NCBI GenBank assembly: GCA_024508725.1 | Contig: JANINS010000003.1 | Span: forward strand, 124,001-188,000 | Source of the DNA: Chitinophagaceae bacterium | Lineage (GTDB): Bacteria > Bacteroidota > Bacteroidia > Chitinophagales > Chitinophagaceae | Length of the DNA stretch: 64,000 nt | Direction: 5' to 3' | Shown here: positions 17,929 through 26,767 of the stretch, piece after piece | Layout: every line of letters begins with the position of its first letter | Position numbering within the stretch: the first letter of the stretch is position 1 | Translations under genes and position numbers: made by a program | Notes under the pieces: generated by a model | What the model was told of the DNA's origin: nothing | Seen by the model: only the letters and a program-made list of their open reading frames with translations | Databases searched by the model: none

Positions 17929-18501
17929 TCAGGCTCTGATGATTGTGAATTTCCCGTTTCCATGCCATTTTATGATGCTGGAAGGTGCAGCCGAAATACT
18001 GTCTTTGCGGCGATGTTCCACAACAAAATCCACACTTTCAAGGATTTTCGGGCTGACCTCTGAGAAGATCGAAGGTGAAGGCTCACCACTTATATTAGCC
18101 GAAGTACTGAGTAAAGGTTTACGAAAACGTTTGATGAGGTGCCGGCAAAATTCATCCTTTACAATACGGATGGCAATACTTCCATCATCTGCAATGGCAT
18201 TATCAGCCAAACCGATCGCATGTTCGTAGATAACGGTTGTGGGTTTGATGGCTTTCTCCAGATAGTTGAAGACTTCCAGGTCAGGACTGCCTGTATATTT
18301 CAGGATATCATTCTCATCAGCCACCAACACAACAAAACTTTTGTTCTGCGGACGATTTTTTATGTTGATCACTTTCTCAACAGCTATTGCATCGGTTGCA
18401 TCACAACCAATGCCCCAGATAGTATCTGTGGGGTAAACGATCGTTCCTCCGTTACGTAGAACAGAAAGACATTGCTCGATATCGTTACTAAAATCTGTCA
18501 A
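17929..18501 (-). CDS. tsaC: L-threonylcarbamoyladenylate synthase (YrdC/Sua5 family)
   Basis: A 190-residue YrdC-domain protein that makes threonylcarbamoyl-AMP for t6A37 in ANN-decoding tRNAs. Typical features are GGTIVYPTDTIWGIGCDA (residues 18-35), the KNRPQNKSFVVLV substrate segment, and LLSTSANISGEPSP near residue 150. It has only the YrdC domain, without the Sua5 C-terminal domain. Its ATG overlaps the stop of the polysaccharide deacetylase gene by 4 nt, so it is probably the last gene of the glycan operon. Confidence 0.95.
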   Translation of the reverse strand: MTDFSNDIEQCLSVLRNGGTIVYPTDTIWGIGCDATDAIAVEKVINIKNRPQNKSFVVLVADENDILKYTGSPDLEVFNYLEKAIKPTTVIYEHAIGLADNAIADDGSIAIRIVKDEFCRHLIKRFRKPLLSTSANISGEPSPSIFSEVSPKILESVDFVVEHRRKDSISAAPSSIIKWHGNGKFTIIRA

Positions 18502-19286
18502 GCGATGAGATTTTTTTGCTGAAGATAATTTTCAATAGTCAAGAACTGATAATCTTTCTTAAGATCAGATATCAATCTAAATAACCTTTCCTGCAAAGGC
18601 TTACCTGCTAAACGTTTTGTGTAGCCGGGAATTTTAAATGCTGAAAGATCAACAAATTCCCAGGGATGAAAATACAAGCACACATATCCATCTTTTTTGA
18701 TGGCACCTTTTGTCCCATTTAGAAAGAGTGAGTATGGAAAGTTTTTAAACGACAACCAGAAAAGCGGAATTCTGAATGTTGCAGATACCGATGCAGGTAA
18801 GCGTAACATATCTTCCTGTGTATATATGTTTCTTGGCAATTTAAGGTTATTGTATCTTCCGGGAACCCATGTTGGATTGATCGATGAATCGTAACTATAT
18901 CCTGCAGCTTTTACTTCACTCATTTCAACAGCTCTCATTCTTGGCATTCGCAAGCCTTTCACTGTTCTGCCGGAAATTTCTTCTAATCGCTTTTTTGATG
19001 ACAGCAGATCTTCATTCTTAAAGCTCGAATGATAATAAGTATGAGAAGCAATTTCATGATGAGGATGGATACTTCTAAGATCGTCCTGGTAGTGATCAGC
19101 AAAATTCGCAGTAGTAAAAAGTGTTGCAGGAACAGCAAGTGAATCGATAATGTTCATTGTTACTTTGAAACCATTATAGCCTGTTTGCATTTGCTGTTCT
19201 TCAGGTACCTGTTGACCATACTCTAAAGGCATATCAAACTCCTCTACATCAAAACTGAGCAAAACCACACCTTTACTTTCTGCCAT
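18498..19286 (-). CDS. Polysaccharide deacetylase family protein (NodB-like)
   Basis: A 262-residue carbohydrate esterase with the NodB-fold elements: LSFDVEEFD (residues 10-18, catalytic/metal Asp), HEIASHTYYHSSF (about 76-88, metal-binding His pair), LRMPRMRA (93-120 region) and YFHPWEF near residue 207. These enzymes remove N- or O-acetyl groups from surface glycans. There is no signal peptide, so a cytoplasmic role on lipid-linked precursors is plausible. It overlaps GT2 upstream (14 nt) and tsaC downstream (4 nt). Confidence 0.9.
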   Translation of the reverse strand: MAESKGVVLLSFDVEEFDMPLEYGQQVPEEQQMQTGYNGFKVTMNIIDSLAVPATLFTTANFADHYQDDLRSIHPHHEIASHTYYHSSFKNEDLLSSKKRLEEISGRTVKGLRMPRMRAVEMSEVKAAGYSYDSSINPTWVPGRYNNLKLPRNIYTQEDMLRLPASVSATFRIPLFWLSFKNFPYSLFLNGTKGAIKKDGYVCLYFHPWEFVDLSAFKIPGYTKRLAGKPLQERLFRLISDLKKDYQFLTIENYLQQKNLIA

Positions 19287-20205
19287 AAAGATTTGTTTCT
19301 TTCACGATATACAAAGGTCTGCCTTTTGCCTGCATGAATAATTTACCAAGATAAATTCCAATAATGCCAAGGATAGTGAGTTGTAATCCACCGAAAAAGG
19401 CAACAGTAACGATCACTGAGGTCCAGCCATTGATCACATGACCAAAAAAGTAACTGTATGCAGCGTAAGGAAAATAAAGCAAGGACGCAATTGTGCTAAA
19501 GAATCCAAGGTATGCTGCTGCATATAAGGGACGAATACTAAATGATGTGATGCCCTGCAATGCAAGCCGGAACATTTTTTTAAAAGTGTATTTCGACTTA
19601 CCGGCAAATCGCATATTTTCTTCGTACTCTAAAGCAATTTGTTTGAAGCCCACCCATTTTACCAATCCACGATAAAAAAGATCATACTCATTTAAACTTC
19701 GCAGTACTTCGAGCACATTTCTGCCAATAAGCCTGAAATCAGGAGTACCGACTTCCAGGTCAACTTCAGAAAGCCAGTTGAGCAGTTGATAGAAAGCACT
19801 GGATGAACGTTTCTTCATTGGCGAAAGTCCATCCATATTTTTTCTAACGGTGTACACAACATCAAAACCCTCTTCCCATTTCTGCAGCATTTCGGGGATC
19901 ATGGAAGGTGGATGTTGCATATCTGCATCGAGTGAGATCACACAATCCGCATCAGCATGATCCAATCCTGCCTTCAATGCATTTTGATGACCAAAATTTC
20001 TACTGAATGAGATGTAATTGATCGTGCTATCCTGCAAAGCAATTTCCTGTACTACCTGCAAAGATCTGTCACGACTTCCATCATCCACCAATATCACATT
20101 ATAAGTGTACGGCAGTTTCTCAAACACTGCTTTTATTGCAGCAATGAGGACTTTGATATTTTCTTCTTCATTAAAAAGAGGTACAACCAGTGCTACGTGT
20201 TTCAT
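19273..20205 (-). CDS. Glycosyltransferase family 2, DPM1/ArnC-like, with two membrane helices
   Basis: A 310-residue enzyme with a GT-A domain: VPLFNEEENI (residues 8-17), ILVDDGSRDRS (38-48), and the metal-binding SLDADMQHPPSMI near residue 92. Two C-terminal membrane helices (about 230-290) place it among polyprenyl-phosphate glycosyltransferases that load a sugar onto a lipid carrier. It overlaps GT87 by 4 nt and the deacetylase by 14 nt, so these act together in glycan assembly. Confidence 0.93.
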   Translation of the reverse strand: MKHVALVVPLFNEEENIKVLIAAIKAVFEKLPYTYNVILVDDGSRDRSLQVVQEIALQDSTINYISFSRNFGHQNALKAGLDHADADCVISLDADMQHPPSMIPEMLQKWEEGFDVVYTVRKNMDGLSPMKKRSSSAFYQLLNWLSEVDLEVGTPDFRLIGRNVLEVLRSLNEYDLFYRGLVKWVGFKQIALEYEENMRFAGKSKYTFKKMFRLALQGITSFSIRPLYAAAYLGFFSTIASLLYFPYAAYSYFFGHVINGWTSVIVTVAFFGGLQLTILGIIGIYLGKLFMQAKGRPLYIVKETNLYGRK

Positions 20206-21392
20206 ATTTGTTGCTTAGTAGTAGCCGGCGACAGAAAGTCTTTGAACATGACGTCTGCTATCAGCCAAAGCCATATGAGAAAACAAGGTAAAGCTTTTAA
20301 AGAATGCGCTCTTACTACATTCTCACGAAAGAATCTTGGAACAAGATCCGTTGGTGAAAGAATGGTAAATAAGAACAATAATATCAACATCACCCTACTT
20401 GCAGTTTTGTAATTGTTGCGATGCAAAATATACCAGATACAAGCTCCTGGTAATGCAATAACATAGGTAGCAGATTCTGCTGATGAACTAAACACGATCA
20501 CCGTAATAAGTACAATCGCCAGGTATGAAAGTCTGAACTTATCAGATAAATATTGTTTGAAACGCAGTAACGGGATCAATATCAAAGCTGCAGCAGGGAC
20601 TAAAAAGATCAGGCTACTTACCGTTGGATCACCACTTATTCTTCTTGCCATTCCCATTACAGAAATATCCTGGAACGTTGCCACCACAGAACCCGAAGTA
20701 TTTTTTTCATTCTTTACTGCCAAACTTTGTATCCATTCTTTATAGCTGTCGATAATATAAGATGGAGAAGAGAAGACCATCGGAAGGCAGAACAACACAA
20801 TCATCCAAAAAATAAAATAAAGAATAAACTTCACCTTGTGTTTTGAAAAAACGAAGAATAACAATCCGACGATACCGTATAGTTTGATGAGAAAACCAGC
20901 AGCGATGAACATTGTTGCCCAGAAATCTTCTTCATCTTCTACCAAAGCATAAGTAAGAATAAGCCATGCACCTGTTGCAGGATTGAACTGTACACTGTGA
21001 ATGGAGGTCATCATCTCTATTGCTGAAATAGCAAGAATGATGAGTTTATTACGACGAGATATTTTCAGCCTGTTGATCGCATAAAATAATATCCATGCAT
21101 TTGCCAAAGCCCAAAGCGAACATCCCAGCCAGTTTGGTAAAACAGCAAAAGGAGCAATCACCACACTGAATAAGGGACCATAATGATTTGTATCAACATA
21201 TTCTGGATAGATAGCATACAATGATTGCTGATCGATGGCATGCCAGAAGACATATTTAAAAATGAGATAATTATTGATCGAGTTCCTCGACAGTTCAGAA
21301 ACAACTGCCACCAAAGCCAGCGTAAACCAGATGATGGTAATAAGGGGTATTTTTCTCCTGAAAACATTGTATTCCTTGAAAAGGAAACTCAT
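20202..21392 (-). CDS. GT87/DUF2029-type membrane glycosyltransferase
   Basis: A 396-residue protein with about ten hydrophobic helices. The first periplasmic loop carries acidic residues (YPEYVDTNHYGPLFSVVIAP), as in the DUF2029/GT87 polyprenyl-phosphate-dependent mannosyltransferase-like family. It would use the lipid-linked sugar made by the adjacent GT2 enzyme. The ATG at 21392 was chosen over a TTG at 21401. Substrate unknown. Confidence 0.82.
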   Translation of the reverse strand: MSFLFKEYNVFRRKIPLITIIWFTLALVAVVSELSRNSINNYLIFKYVFWHAIDQQSLYAIYPEYVDTNHYGPLFSVVIAPFAVLPNWLGCSLWALANAWILFYAINRLKISRRNKLIILAISAIEMMTSIHSVQFNPATGAWLILTYALVEDEEDFWATMFIAAGFLIKLYGIVGLLFFVFSKHKVKFILYFIFWMIVLFCLPMVFSSPSYIIDSYKEWIQSLAVKNEKNTSGSVVATFQDISVMGMARRISGDPTVSSLIFLVPAAALILIPLLRFKQYLSDKFRLSYLAIVLITVIVFSSSAESATYVIALPGACIWYILHRNNYKTASRVMLILLFLFTILSPTDLVPRFFRENVVRAHSLKALPCFLIWLWLIADVMFKDFLSPATTKQQI

Positions 21393-21467
21393 AAGAAGCA
21401 ATCAATTTGCGGCAAAAGTATTTTTATCGGGGCAGATTACCATTTAAACATGCATTAAACTAAACAT

Positions 21468-22622
21468 TCATCTTAATCGCTTGTAAACTTTCATCACTGA
21501 TTCTGCACATCGTTGTTGCGTAAAGTTTTGTGCATGCCGCCAGCCTTTGTTGATCATCATTTGCTGCAATGCATGATCCTGGCTTACTTTCAAAATTGCT
21601 TCTCCCATCTCTGCTGAACTGAAAGGATCAACATAAAAAGCAGCATCACCACCGGTTTCGGGTAAACAGGAAATATTACTGGTGATCACAGGTGTTTTGC
21701 TCCATAACGCTTCTAAGACAGGTATTCCAAATCCTTCGAAAATGGAAGGATAGATCATACACAAAGCCTGTTGATAGATCGCCGGAAAATCAGCTGCTGA
21801 CTGGTAAGTTGGTAAAGCTTTTACCGTTGGATCATCTGATAGGAATCTCACCTGGTGCTGAAGTCCATTGTCATTCACAAATTGTTGTACTTGTTGTTTG
21901 TAAGCACCACCATCACCAATAACGATCAATGGAATATCGAGTTTATCTTTTAGCTGATGTAAAGCCTTGCAGATAGTTAGTAAGTTCTTTCTTTCGATGA
22001 TAGATCCTACATACAACAAAAATTGATCAGGTAAGTTGTACAGTTTTTTTATCCTTCGTTTCTCTTCATCTGAAATGATTTCAGCAAAAGCCGGGTTACA
22101 GCTTTGGTAACAAATGGTGATCTTCTCTTCCGGAATTTTATAAAAGTTGATGATATCTTCTTTTGTCTGTTTGCTGATAGCGATTACTTTATCAGCATTC
22201 TGGCAGGCATAACGAAACTTATATCGATAAATGCGAACATCGATTGCATTGAATTGTTCGGGATACCGTTCAAAGATCAGGTCGTGAATGGTGACTGTAG
22301 TTGGAATTCTTGTTTTCTTTATTCCCACTGGGATCTCATGACTCAAGCCGTGGTAAACATCAATGCCTAGCTTCTTAAGATCAGATTTTACCCAACTACT
22401 TCTCCATGCTCCTGAAAACATCGTGGACGGAAAAGATTGAGGCGTAACTATGTTGATGTTGTTGAATTCAGTAACAGTAAACCGATCAGTGATCTTGGGT
22501 GTGAACAAGGTATAATCATGTTCAGGAAAATATGTTGCCAGCGAACGAATGAGTGTTCTGCTGTAATGTCCCAAACCTGTTCCGTTGGTGAAAGCCCGTT
22601 TTGCTTCGAAGCCGATGTTCAT
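21468..22622 (-). CDS. Glycosyltransferase family 4 (GT-B fold)
   Basis: A 384-residue retaining glycosyltransferase. The N-terminal domain has the glycine loop GTGLGHYSRTL; the C-terminal domain has LLYVGSIIERKNL and the family signature CMIYPSIFEGFGIPVLEALW (about 290-309) with the E-x7-E nucleotide-sugar site. It has no signal or membrane helix. It is the first gene of the glycan operon, followed by GT87, GT2, deacetylase and tsaC. Confidence 0.93.
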   Translation of the reverse strand: MNIGFEAKRAFTNGTGLGHYSRTLIRSLATYFPEHDYTLFTPKITDRFTVTEFNNINIVTPQSFPSTMFSGAWRSSWVKSDLKKLGIDVYHGLSHEIPVGIKKTRIPTTVTIHDLIFERYPEQFNAIDVRIYRYKFRYACQNADKVIAISKQTKEDIINFYKIPEEKITICYQSCNPAFAEIISDEEKRRIKKLYNLPDQFLLYVGSIIERKNLLTICKALHQLKDKLDIPLIVIGDGGAYKQQVQQFVNDNGLQHQVRFLSDDPTVKALPTYQSAADFPAIYQQALCMIYPSIFEGFGIPVLEALWSKTPVITSNISCLPETGGDAAFYVDPFSSAEMGEAILKVSQDHALQQMMINKGWRHAQNFTQQRCAESVMKVYKRLR

Positions 22623-22727
22623 GGTGCTGCAAAGTAACTGTAAAGGGCTAAGAGAATAAAGGAGAAAAAAAGCTAAAGATGCTATTGAATGATTGTCTCT
22701 TCAACATATTTGATTCTGATTAAAAAT

Positions 22728-22760
22728 AAGGAGAGAAGAAACCAAATTCCTTCTCTCCTT
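22728..22760 (-). terminator. Intrinsic terminator of osmC
   Basis: An 11-bp stem AAGGAGAGAAG/CTTCTCTCCTT with an 11-nt loop and a T-rich stretch beyond it on the minus strand, 27 nt after the OsmC stop. Confidence 0.75.
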
Positions 22761-22787
22761 TACTCTTTTTGTCTCTTAGCAAAAATA

Positions 22788-23204
22788 TCAACCTTCTAAC
22801 TGAGCATCCAGGCTAATGTTAGCATTGAGCAACTGGCTGATCGGGCAATTTTGTTTGGCATCTTCTGCACACTCCTGGAATTTCTGCTGATCAATACCTG
22901 GTACTGAAGCAATCAACTGAAGTTTAGAATCGGTAACCTTACCATTATCTAAAGTGATACCGCAGGTAACTTTTAAACTGGTTGGGGTAAAGCCTGCTGC
23001 ACCTAAAACAAAACTCAGCTTCATTGCAAAACATCCTGCATGAGCAGCAGCGATCAATTCTTCAGGATTCGTTCCTACTCCATCTTCAAAACGTGTTTTG
23101 TAAGAATACTGTGCGTTATTTAAAACAGTGCTTTGCGTGGAAACAGTACCGCTTCCTTCTTTACCTGAGCCATTCCATACGGCTGTTGCTGAACGTGTTG
23201 GCAT
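22788..23204 (-). CDS. osmC: OsmC family peroxiredoxin
   Basis: A 138-residue OsmC-type thiol peroxidase that reduces organic hydroperoxides. The peroxidatic Cys is Cys58 in AAAHAGCFAMKLSF, and the resolving Cys is Cys120 in QNCPISQLL. The N-terminus (ATAVWNGSGKEGSGTVS) is typical of the OsmC branch. It is monocistronic, with a terminator, and diverges from csaA across 35 bp. Confidence 0.95.
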   Translation of the reverse strand: MPTRSATAVWNGSGKEGSGTVSTQSTVLNNAQYSYKTRFEDGVGTNPEELIAAAHAGCFAMKLSFVLGAAGFTPTSLKVTCGITLDNGKVTDSKLQLIASVPGIDQQKFQECAEDAKQNCPISQLLNANISLDAQLEG

Positions 23205-23239
23205 AATTTGATTTTATTTGTGTTTTTAAAGTAGATTTT

Positions 23240-23569
23240 ATGATCTCCTGGGATGATTTTGCAAAAATAGACATCCGCTGCGGAACAGTGGTTGAAGTTA
23301 GAGATTTTCCTAATGCAAGAAAGCCTGCTTACCAATTGACTATTGATTTTGGTGAGTTGGGCATGAAACAATCGAGTGCTCAGATCACAAAACATTACAC
23401 CAAAGAGCACTTGATCGGCAGGCAAATTCTTGCTGTGGTTAACTTTCCTAAGAAGCAGATCGCAAATTTTTTTAGTGAATGCCTGGTGCTTGGTGTGTAT
23501 GATGACAATAACGATGTAATTTTATTGCAGCCGGAACGATCAGTGAAGAACGGGCAGCCTGTTGGCTAA
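23240..23569 (+). CDS. csaA: CsaA-type tRNA-binding protein
   Basis: A 109-residue protein made of one EMAP II/tRNA-binding OB fold: DFAKIDIRCGTVVEV (residues 5-19), QLTIDFGELGMKQSSAQIT, and the C-terminal LLQPERSVKNGQPVG that closes the dimer. Family members are proposed tRNA-binding or chaperone-like proteins. The Ogt gene follows after 13 bp on the same strand. Confidence 0.93.
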   Translation: MISWDDFAKIDIRCGTVVEVRDFPNARKPAYQLTIDFGELGMKQSSAQITKHYTKEHLIGRQILAVVNFPKKQIANFFSECLVLGVYDDNNDVILLQPERSVKNGQPVG

Positions 23570-23582
23570 CTAATACTAACCC

Positions 23583-24074
23583 ATGCTATATTTTACATAC
23601 TACGAAAGTCCGATAGGATTATTAAAGATCGGTGCTACAGAACAATACATTGCTGAGCTGAGCTTTGTAGATAAGAAAGAGCAGATCGTTCATGGAGAGC
23701 CGGGAGTGAGTGATGTGATCCATCAATGCACTGAACAACTGATCGAATTCTTCGCCGGTGAAAGAAGAAAATTCTCAGTTCCCATTTTTCAGCATGGAAC
23801 AGAATTTCAGCAGAAAGTATGGCATGAACTCACTACCATTAATTATGGCAGAACGATCAGCTATCTTGACCTTGCAAAACGTATTGGCGATGCAAAAGCC
23901 ATAAGAGCAGCAGCTTCTACCAATGGAAAAAATAAAATAGCCATCATTGTTCCCTGTCATCGTGTGATTGGTATGAATAAAAGCCTGATCGGTTATTCTG
24001 GTGGGCTTTGGCGAAAGAAATTCTTACTGGATCTTGAATTTAAGATTGCACATGGTGTGCAGACGTTGTTTTAG
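23583..24074 (+). CDS. ogt: Methylated-DNA--protein-cysteine methyltransferase
   Basis: A 163-residue O6-alkylguanine-DNA alkyltransferase that repairs alkylated guanine by suicide transfer to a Cys. The active-site motif IVPCHRVIG places the acceptor at Cys125, after the helix-turn-helix RTISYLDLAKRIGDAKAIRA. The YSGGLWRKKFLL segment completes the fold. There is no AdaA-type regulatory domain. It is probably co-transcribed with csaA. Confidence 0.95.
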   Translation: MLYFTYYESPIGLLKIGATEQYIAELSFVDKKEQIVHGEPGVSDVIHQCTEQLIEFFAGERRKFSVPIFQHGTEFQQKVWHELTTINYGRTISYLDLAKRIGDAKAIRAAASTNGKNKIAIIVPCHRVIGMNKSLIGYSGGLWRKKFLLDLEFKIAHGVQTLF

Positions 24075-24114
24075 ATTTTTTTGAAGCCAACTATAGTTTT
24101 TCAATTGAACTTTC

Positions 24115-24134
24115 GTTGCGTCGCACACTTCAAC
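24115..24134 (+). repeat. Dispersed repeat copy (single arm)
   Basis: GTTGCGTCGCACACTTCAAC, preceded by the conserved leader AGTTTTTCAATTGAAC. The leader is shared closely with the copies at 15937 and 40838. Confidence 0.75.
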
Positions 24135-24150
24135 TTACACTCTCAAAAAA

Positions 24151-24411
24151 ATGAACAATCCTGCTTTAATAAATACCCTTATTAGTATATTGGTATGGAT
24201 TGTTATTATTATTATTGGTGCAGTATTTTTATTCAATAGAACTAAAAAACGTTCTTCCGCTAAGCTGATTGCGATCATTGCTTTTACATTTTTTATTACA
24301 ATGATCTTCCAATTATTCATCGTAAAACTAAATAGTTCCAAAGAGTTAATGATGATCTCTTTTTTTAGTTTTCCTCTTTTATTTAGCTATATATTTTCAA
24401 AACTCCTATAG
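24151..24411 (+). CDS. Small hypothetical membrane protein
   Basis: An 86-residue, very hydrophobic protein with three predicted helices (residues about 6-28, 41-57 and 66-84) separated by short basic loops. No family is recognised. It follows ogt after a copy of the dispersed repeat and has no clear promoter. It could be real, but coding support is only its length, start and hydrophobic pattern. Confidence 0.5.
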   Translation: MNNPALINTLISILVWIVIIIIGAVFLFNRTKKRSSAKLIAIIAFTFFITMIFQLFIVKLNSSKELMMISFFSFPLLFSYIFSKLL

Positions 24412-24433
24412 CACTATTCTTTAAACTTAAGAT

Positions 24434-24916
24434 CTATTTCAAGTCATCACTCGTAAAACCTAATGGCAATAACATACCAGCTTTTGGGATGATATACACT
24501 TTACCTTCTTTTCCTGCTAAGATCAAACGAATGGATTGATGTGTTCTTGTTTCGTATTCTCGTAAAGCCTGTCGGCACATACCACATGGTGAAGCTGGAG
24601 TATCACTGGTACCATTCAGGTTGTCGTAAGTGATCGCCATTGTAACAATAGGTTCGTTGGGAAACAAAGCACCTACTGTACCTAATAAACTTCTCTCGGC
24701 ACAAGTGCCAACCGGGTAACTTGCATTTTCCTGGTTCGTTCCTTTTACGATCTCGCCATTTTGCAAAATCGCAGCCGCAGCAACATGAAACTTTGAATAA
24801 GGGGCGTATGCAGTTGGTGCAAGATCTTTTGCCAGCTGCAATAAGTTTTTATCATTTGGCTGCAACTCATCAGCTGAGTTATACACCTCGAATTCAAAAC
24901 TATATTTCTCAATCAT
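24434..24916 (-). CDS. cdd: Cytidine deaminase
   Basis: A 160-residue zinc-dependent deaminase converting cytidine and deoxycytidine to uridine forms for pyrimidine salvage. The zinc ligands and catalytic Glu are visible: TCAERSLL (Cys72, Glu74) and PCGMCRQAL (Cys111, Cys114). The length fits the small homotetrameric class. Confidence 0.96.
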   Translation of the reverse strand: MIEKYSFEFEVYNSADELQPNDKNLLQLAKDLAPTAYAPYSKFHVAAAAILQNGEIVKGTNQENASYPVGTCAERSLLGTVGALFPNEPIVTMAITYDNLNGTSDTPASPCGMCRQALREYETRTHQSIRLILAGKEGKVYIIPKAGMLLPLGFTSDDLK

Positions 24917-24937
24917 CTGTTATGTTTAGATAAAAAA

Positions 24938-24957
24938 TCCTCACCCGTGGGTGAGGA
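24938..24957 (-). terminator. Intrinsic terminator of lepB
   Basis: A perfect palindrome (TCCTCACCC and its complement around GT), followed on the minus strand by a T6 run, 28 nt after the signal peptidase stop. Confidence 0.85.
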
Positions 24958-24984
24958 CTGTCTAAGGTAAGCAATATTTTATTT

Positions 24985-26523
24985 CTATTTGATGCTTTTG
25001 AATATGCGGTTCCATCTTGGACCACCATCCCAGCTGAACCATATTACCGAAGCTTTACCTACTATATGCGTTTCAGGAACAAACCCCCAGAAACGGCTAT
25101 CCTGGCTGTTATGACGGTTATCTCCCATCATCCAGTAATAATCGTATTTAAATGTGTAAGATGTTGCAGGCTTATCATCGATCATGATGCTGTTTCCATT
25201 CACAACAAGCTTGTGTTCTTCATAAGTAGTGATGATCCTCTCATACAAAGGCAATGTTGCAGCATTCAACTGAACTGTCACTCCTTTCTTTGGAATAGAG
25301 ATCGGTCCATAATTATCTACCGTCCATTTAGCATGTGTGGAATCGTAAGGGAAATACAGGAATTGTGATTTCATTCCATCGTAAGGTTCTACAACAGAAG
25401 TTACAGATGTTATCCCTGGAACAGTTTTCAGTTTTGCTGCATCACCTTCAGTTAAAATAATATCCGTAACACCAGACTGAGCTAATTGTGCTGCCATTTG
25501 TTGGCGATACTCATGATAATTCTGATCTACACGAATGTTTATTCCATATGATTTTTCTACTTCATCAAAGTCGATGAACTTCTTCTCTCCTGTTACACGA
25601 TAGGTACGTTGAGAATTCTCAGGCACAGGGCTTTTCTGGTCATTGATATACAAAATACCATTTACCACCTGGAGTTTATCACCCGGAACTCCGACACATC
25701 GTTTGATGTAGTTGTCGGTTTTATCGTAAGGATGAACAATGATATTATCACCAAAACGATCCCAAACATCCTGCCTGCTACTCTGCCGCATCTCCTGGTA
25801 ATATGTTTGCAAAGAGCCATATCCCGGAAGATTGATGATCGTATCACCTGCAGGAAAGTTGAACACCACCACATCATTACGCTGCACCTTTCCAAAACCA
25901 TCGAGACGTTTATAATCGAGTTGTATCCACTTTAAGTAAGAAGGTGTGGTTTCAGACAGCGGAAGTGTGTTGTGAACGAAAGGAAAGCTGAGTGGTGTTT
26001 TCGGAATTCTTGCACCATAGCTCATCTTATTTACAAAAAGAAAATCATTCACCAATAATGTCTTCTCCATACTTCCTGTTGGAATAGTATACGCTTCGAA
26101 GATGAATGTTCTGATGATGGTGGCTGCAACAATTGCAAACACAGCAGCATCGATCCATTCTCTTGATGTTGGTTTCTTATAGAGCTTGAATATTTCATGT
26201 CCCTTCCATTTGTCTTGTTTATTGAAACCGAGATAAGGAAAATAAACGTAAGGGAAGAAAACAGTGAGTGTATGAGAGATGAGATCGAATTTGCCAAAGT
26301 GCATTACCCATATGATAGAGATCCAGATGGTGATGAACTGTCCTGCGATCGGGATGAACTGCAACCAGAACCACCATTTTTTGATGTGACACATTTCTAC
26401 CATGATCCAGGTATTGTAAAAAGGTATCAGTGCTTTCCAGGGAGTAACGCCGGCTTTTTTGAACATGCCGTATAAGCCAATATGAAATCCAACGATCCAG
26501 ATAATAAGAATGATCCAACCCAT
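24985..26523 (-). CDS. lepB: Signal peptidase I, long Bacteroidota form
   Basis: A 512-residue type I signal peptidase that cleaves Sec/Tat signal peptides. An N-terminal block of membrane helices (residues about 1-100, DUF5684-like) precedes the anchor helix. The catalytic Ser151 is in YTIPTGSMEKTLL and the Lys base is Lys274 in YIKRCVGVPGDKL; the box MMGDNRHNSQDSR is near the end. It is about twice the length of a minimal LepB, because of the N-terminal region and an insertion between the two catalytic boxes, as is usual in Bacteroidota. Confidence 0.95.
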   Translation of the reverse strand: MGWIILIIWIVGFHIGLYGMFKKAGVTPWKALIPFYNTWIMVEMCHIKKWWFWLQFIPIAGQFITIWISIIWVMHFGKFDLISHTLTVFFPYVYFPYLGFNKQDKWKGHEIFKLYKKPTSREWIDAAVFAIVAATIIRTFIFEAYTIPTGSMEKTLLVNDFLFVNKMSYGARIPKTPLSFPFVHNTLPLSETTPSYLKWIQLDYKRLDGFGKVQRNDVVVFNFPAGDTIINLPGYGSLQTYYQEMRQSSRQDVWDRFGDNIIVHPYDKTDNYIKRCVGVPGDKLQVVNGILYINDQKSPVPENSQRTYRVTGEKKFIDFDEVEKSYGINIRVDQNYHEYRQQMAAQLAQSGVTDIILTEGDAAKLKTVPGITSVTSVVEPYDGMKSQFLYFPYDSTHAKWTVDNYGPISIPKKGVTVQLNAATLPLYERIITTYEEHKLVVNGNSIMIDDKPATSYTFKYDYYWMMGDNRHNSQDSRFWGFVPETHIVGKASVIWFSWDGGPRWNRIFKSIK

Positions 26524-26767
26524 AGCGGTTAATTAAAGTGAGCAAAAATAGGGTAAACCCCTATCCCCGAAGAGATAACAATACAATAAGTATCATTTAT
26601 GGGAAATTATTACAGGATCTCAGCCTTAAAGTTTGGTTAATGAGGTTTTCACGCAAAGGAATCTGGATGTTTAAATCGAGACCATAAAACGCAAAGGATC
26701 CAGCTCGTGAAATAGAGTTTAAAACAATGATTTAGACTATCCCTTCTTTGCCTCTTTGCCTGAAAAC
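26524..26767. other. Gene-free intergenic region with degenerate repeats
   Basis: A 244-bp gap. It contains imperfect repeats of ACGCAAAGGA (near 26652 and 26688) and, at its end, TTTGCCTCTTTGCCTG. No gene, promoter or terminator is convincing. Confidence 0.4.
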
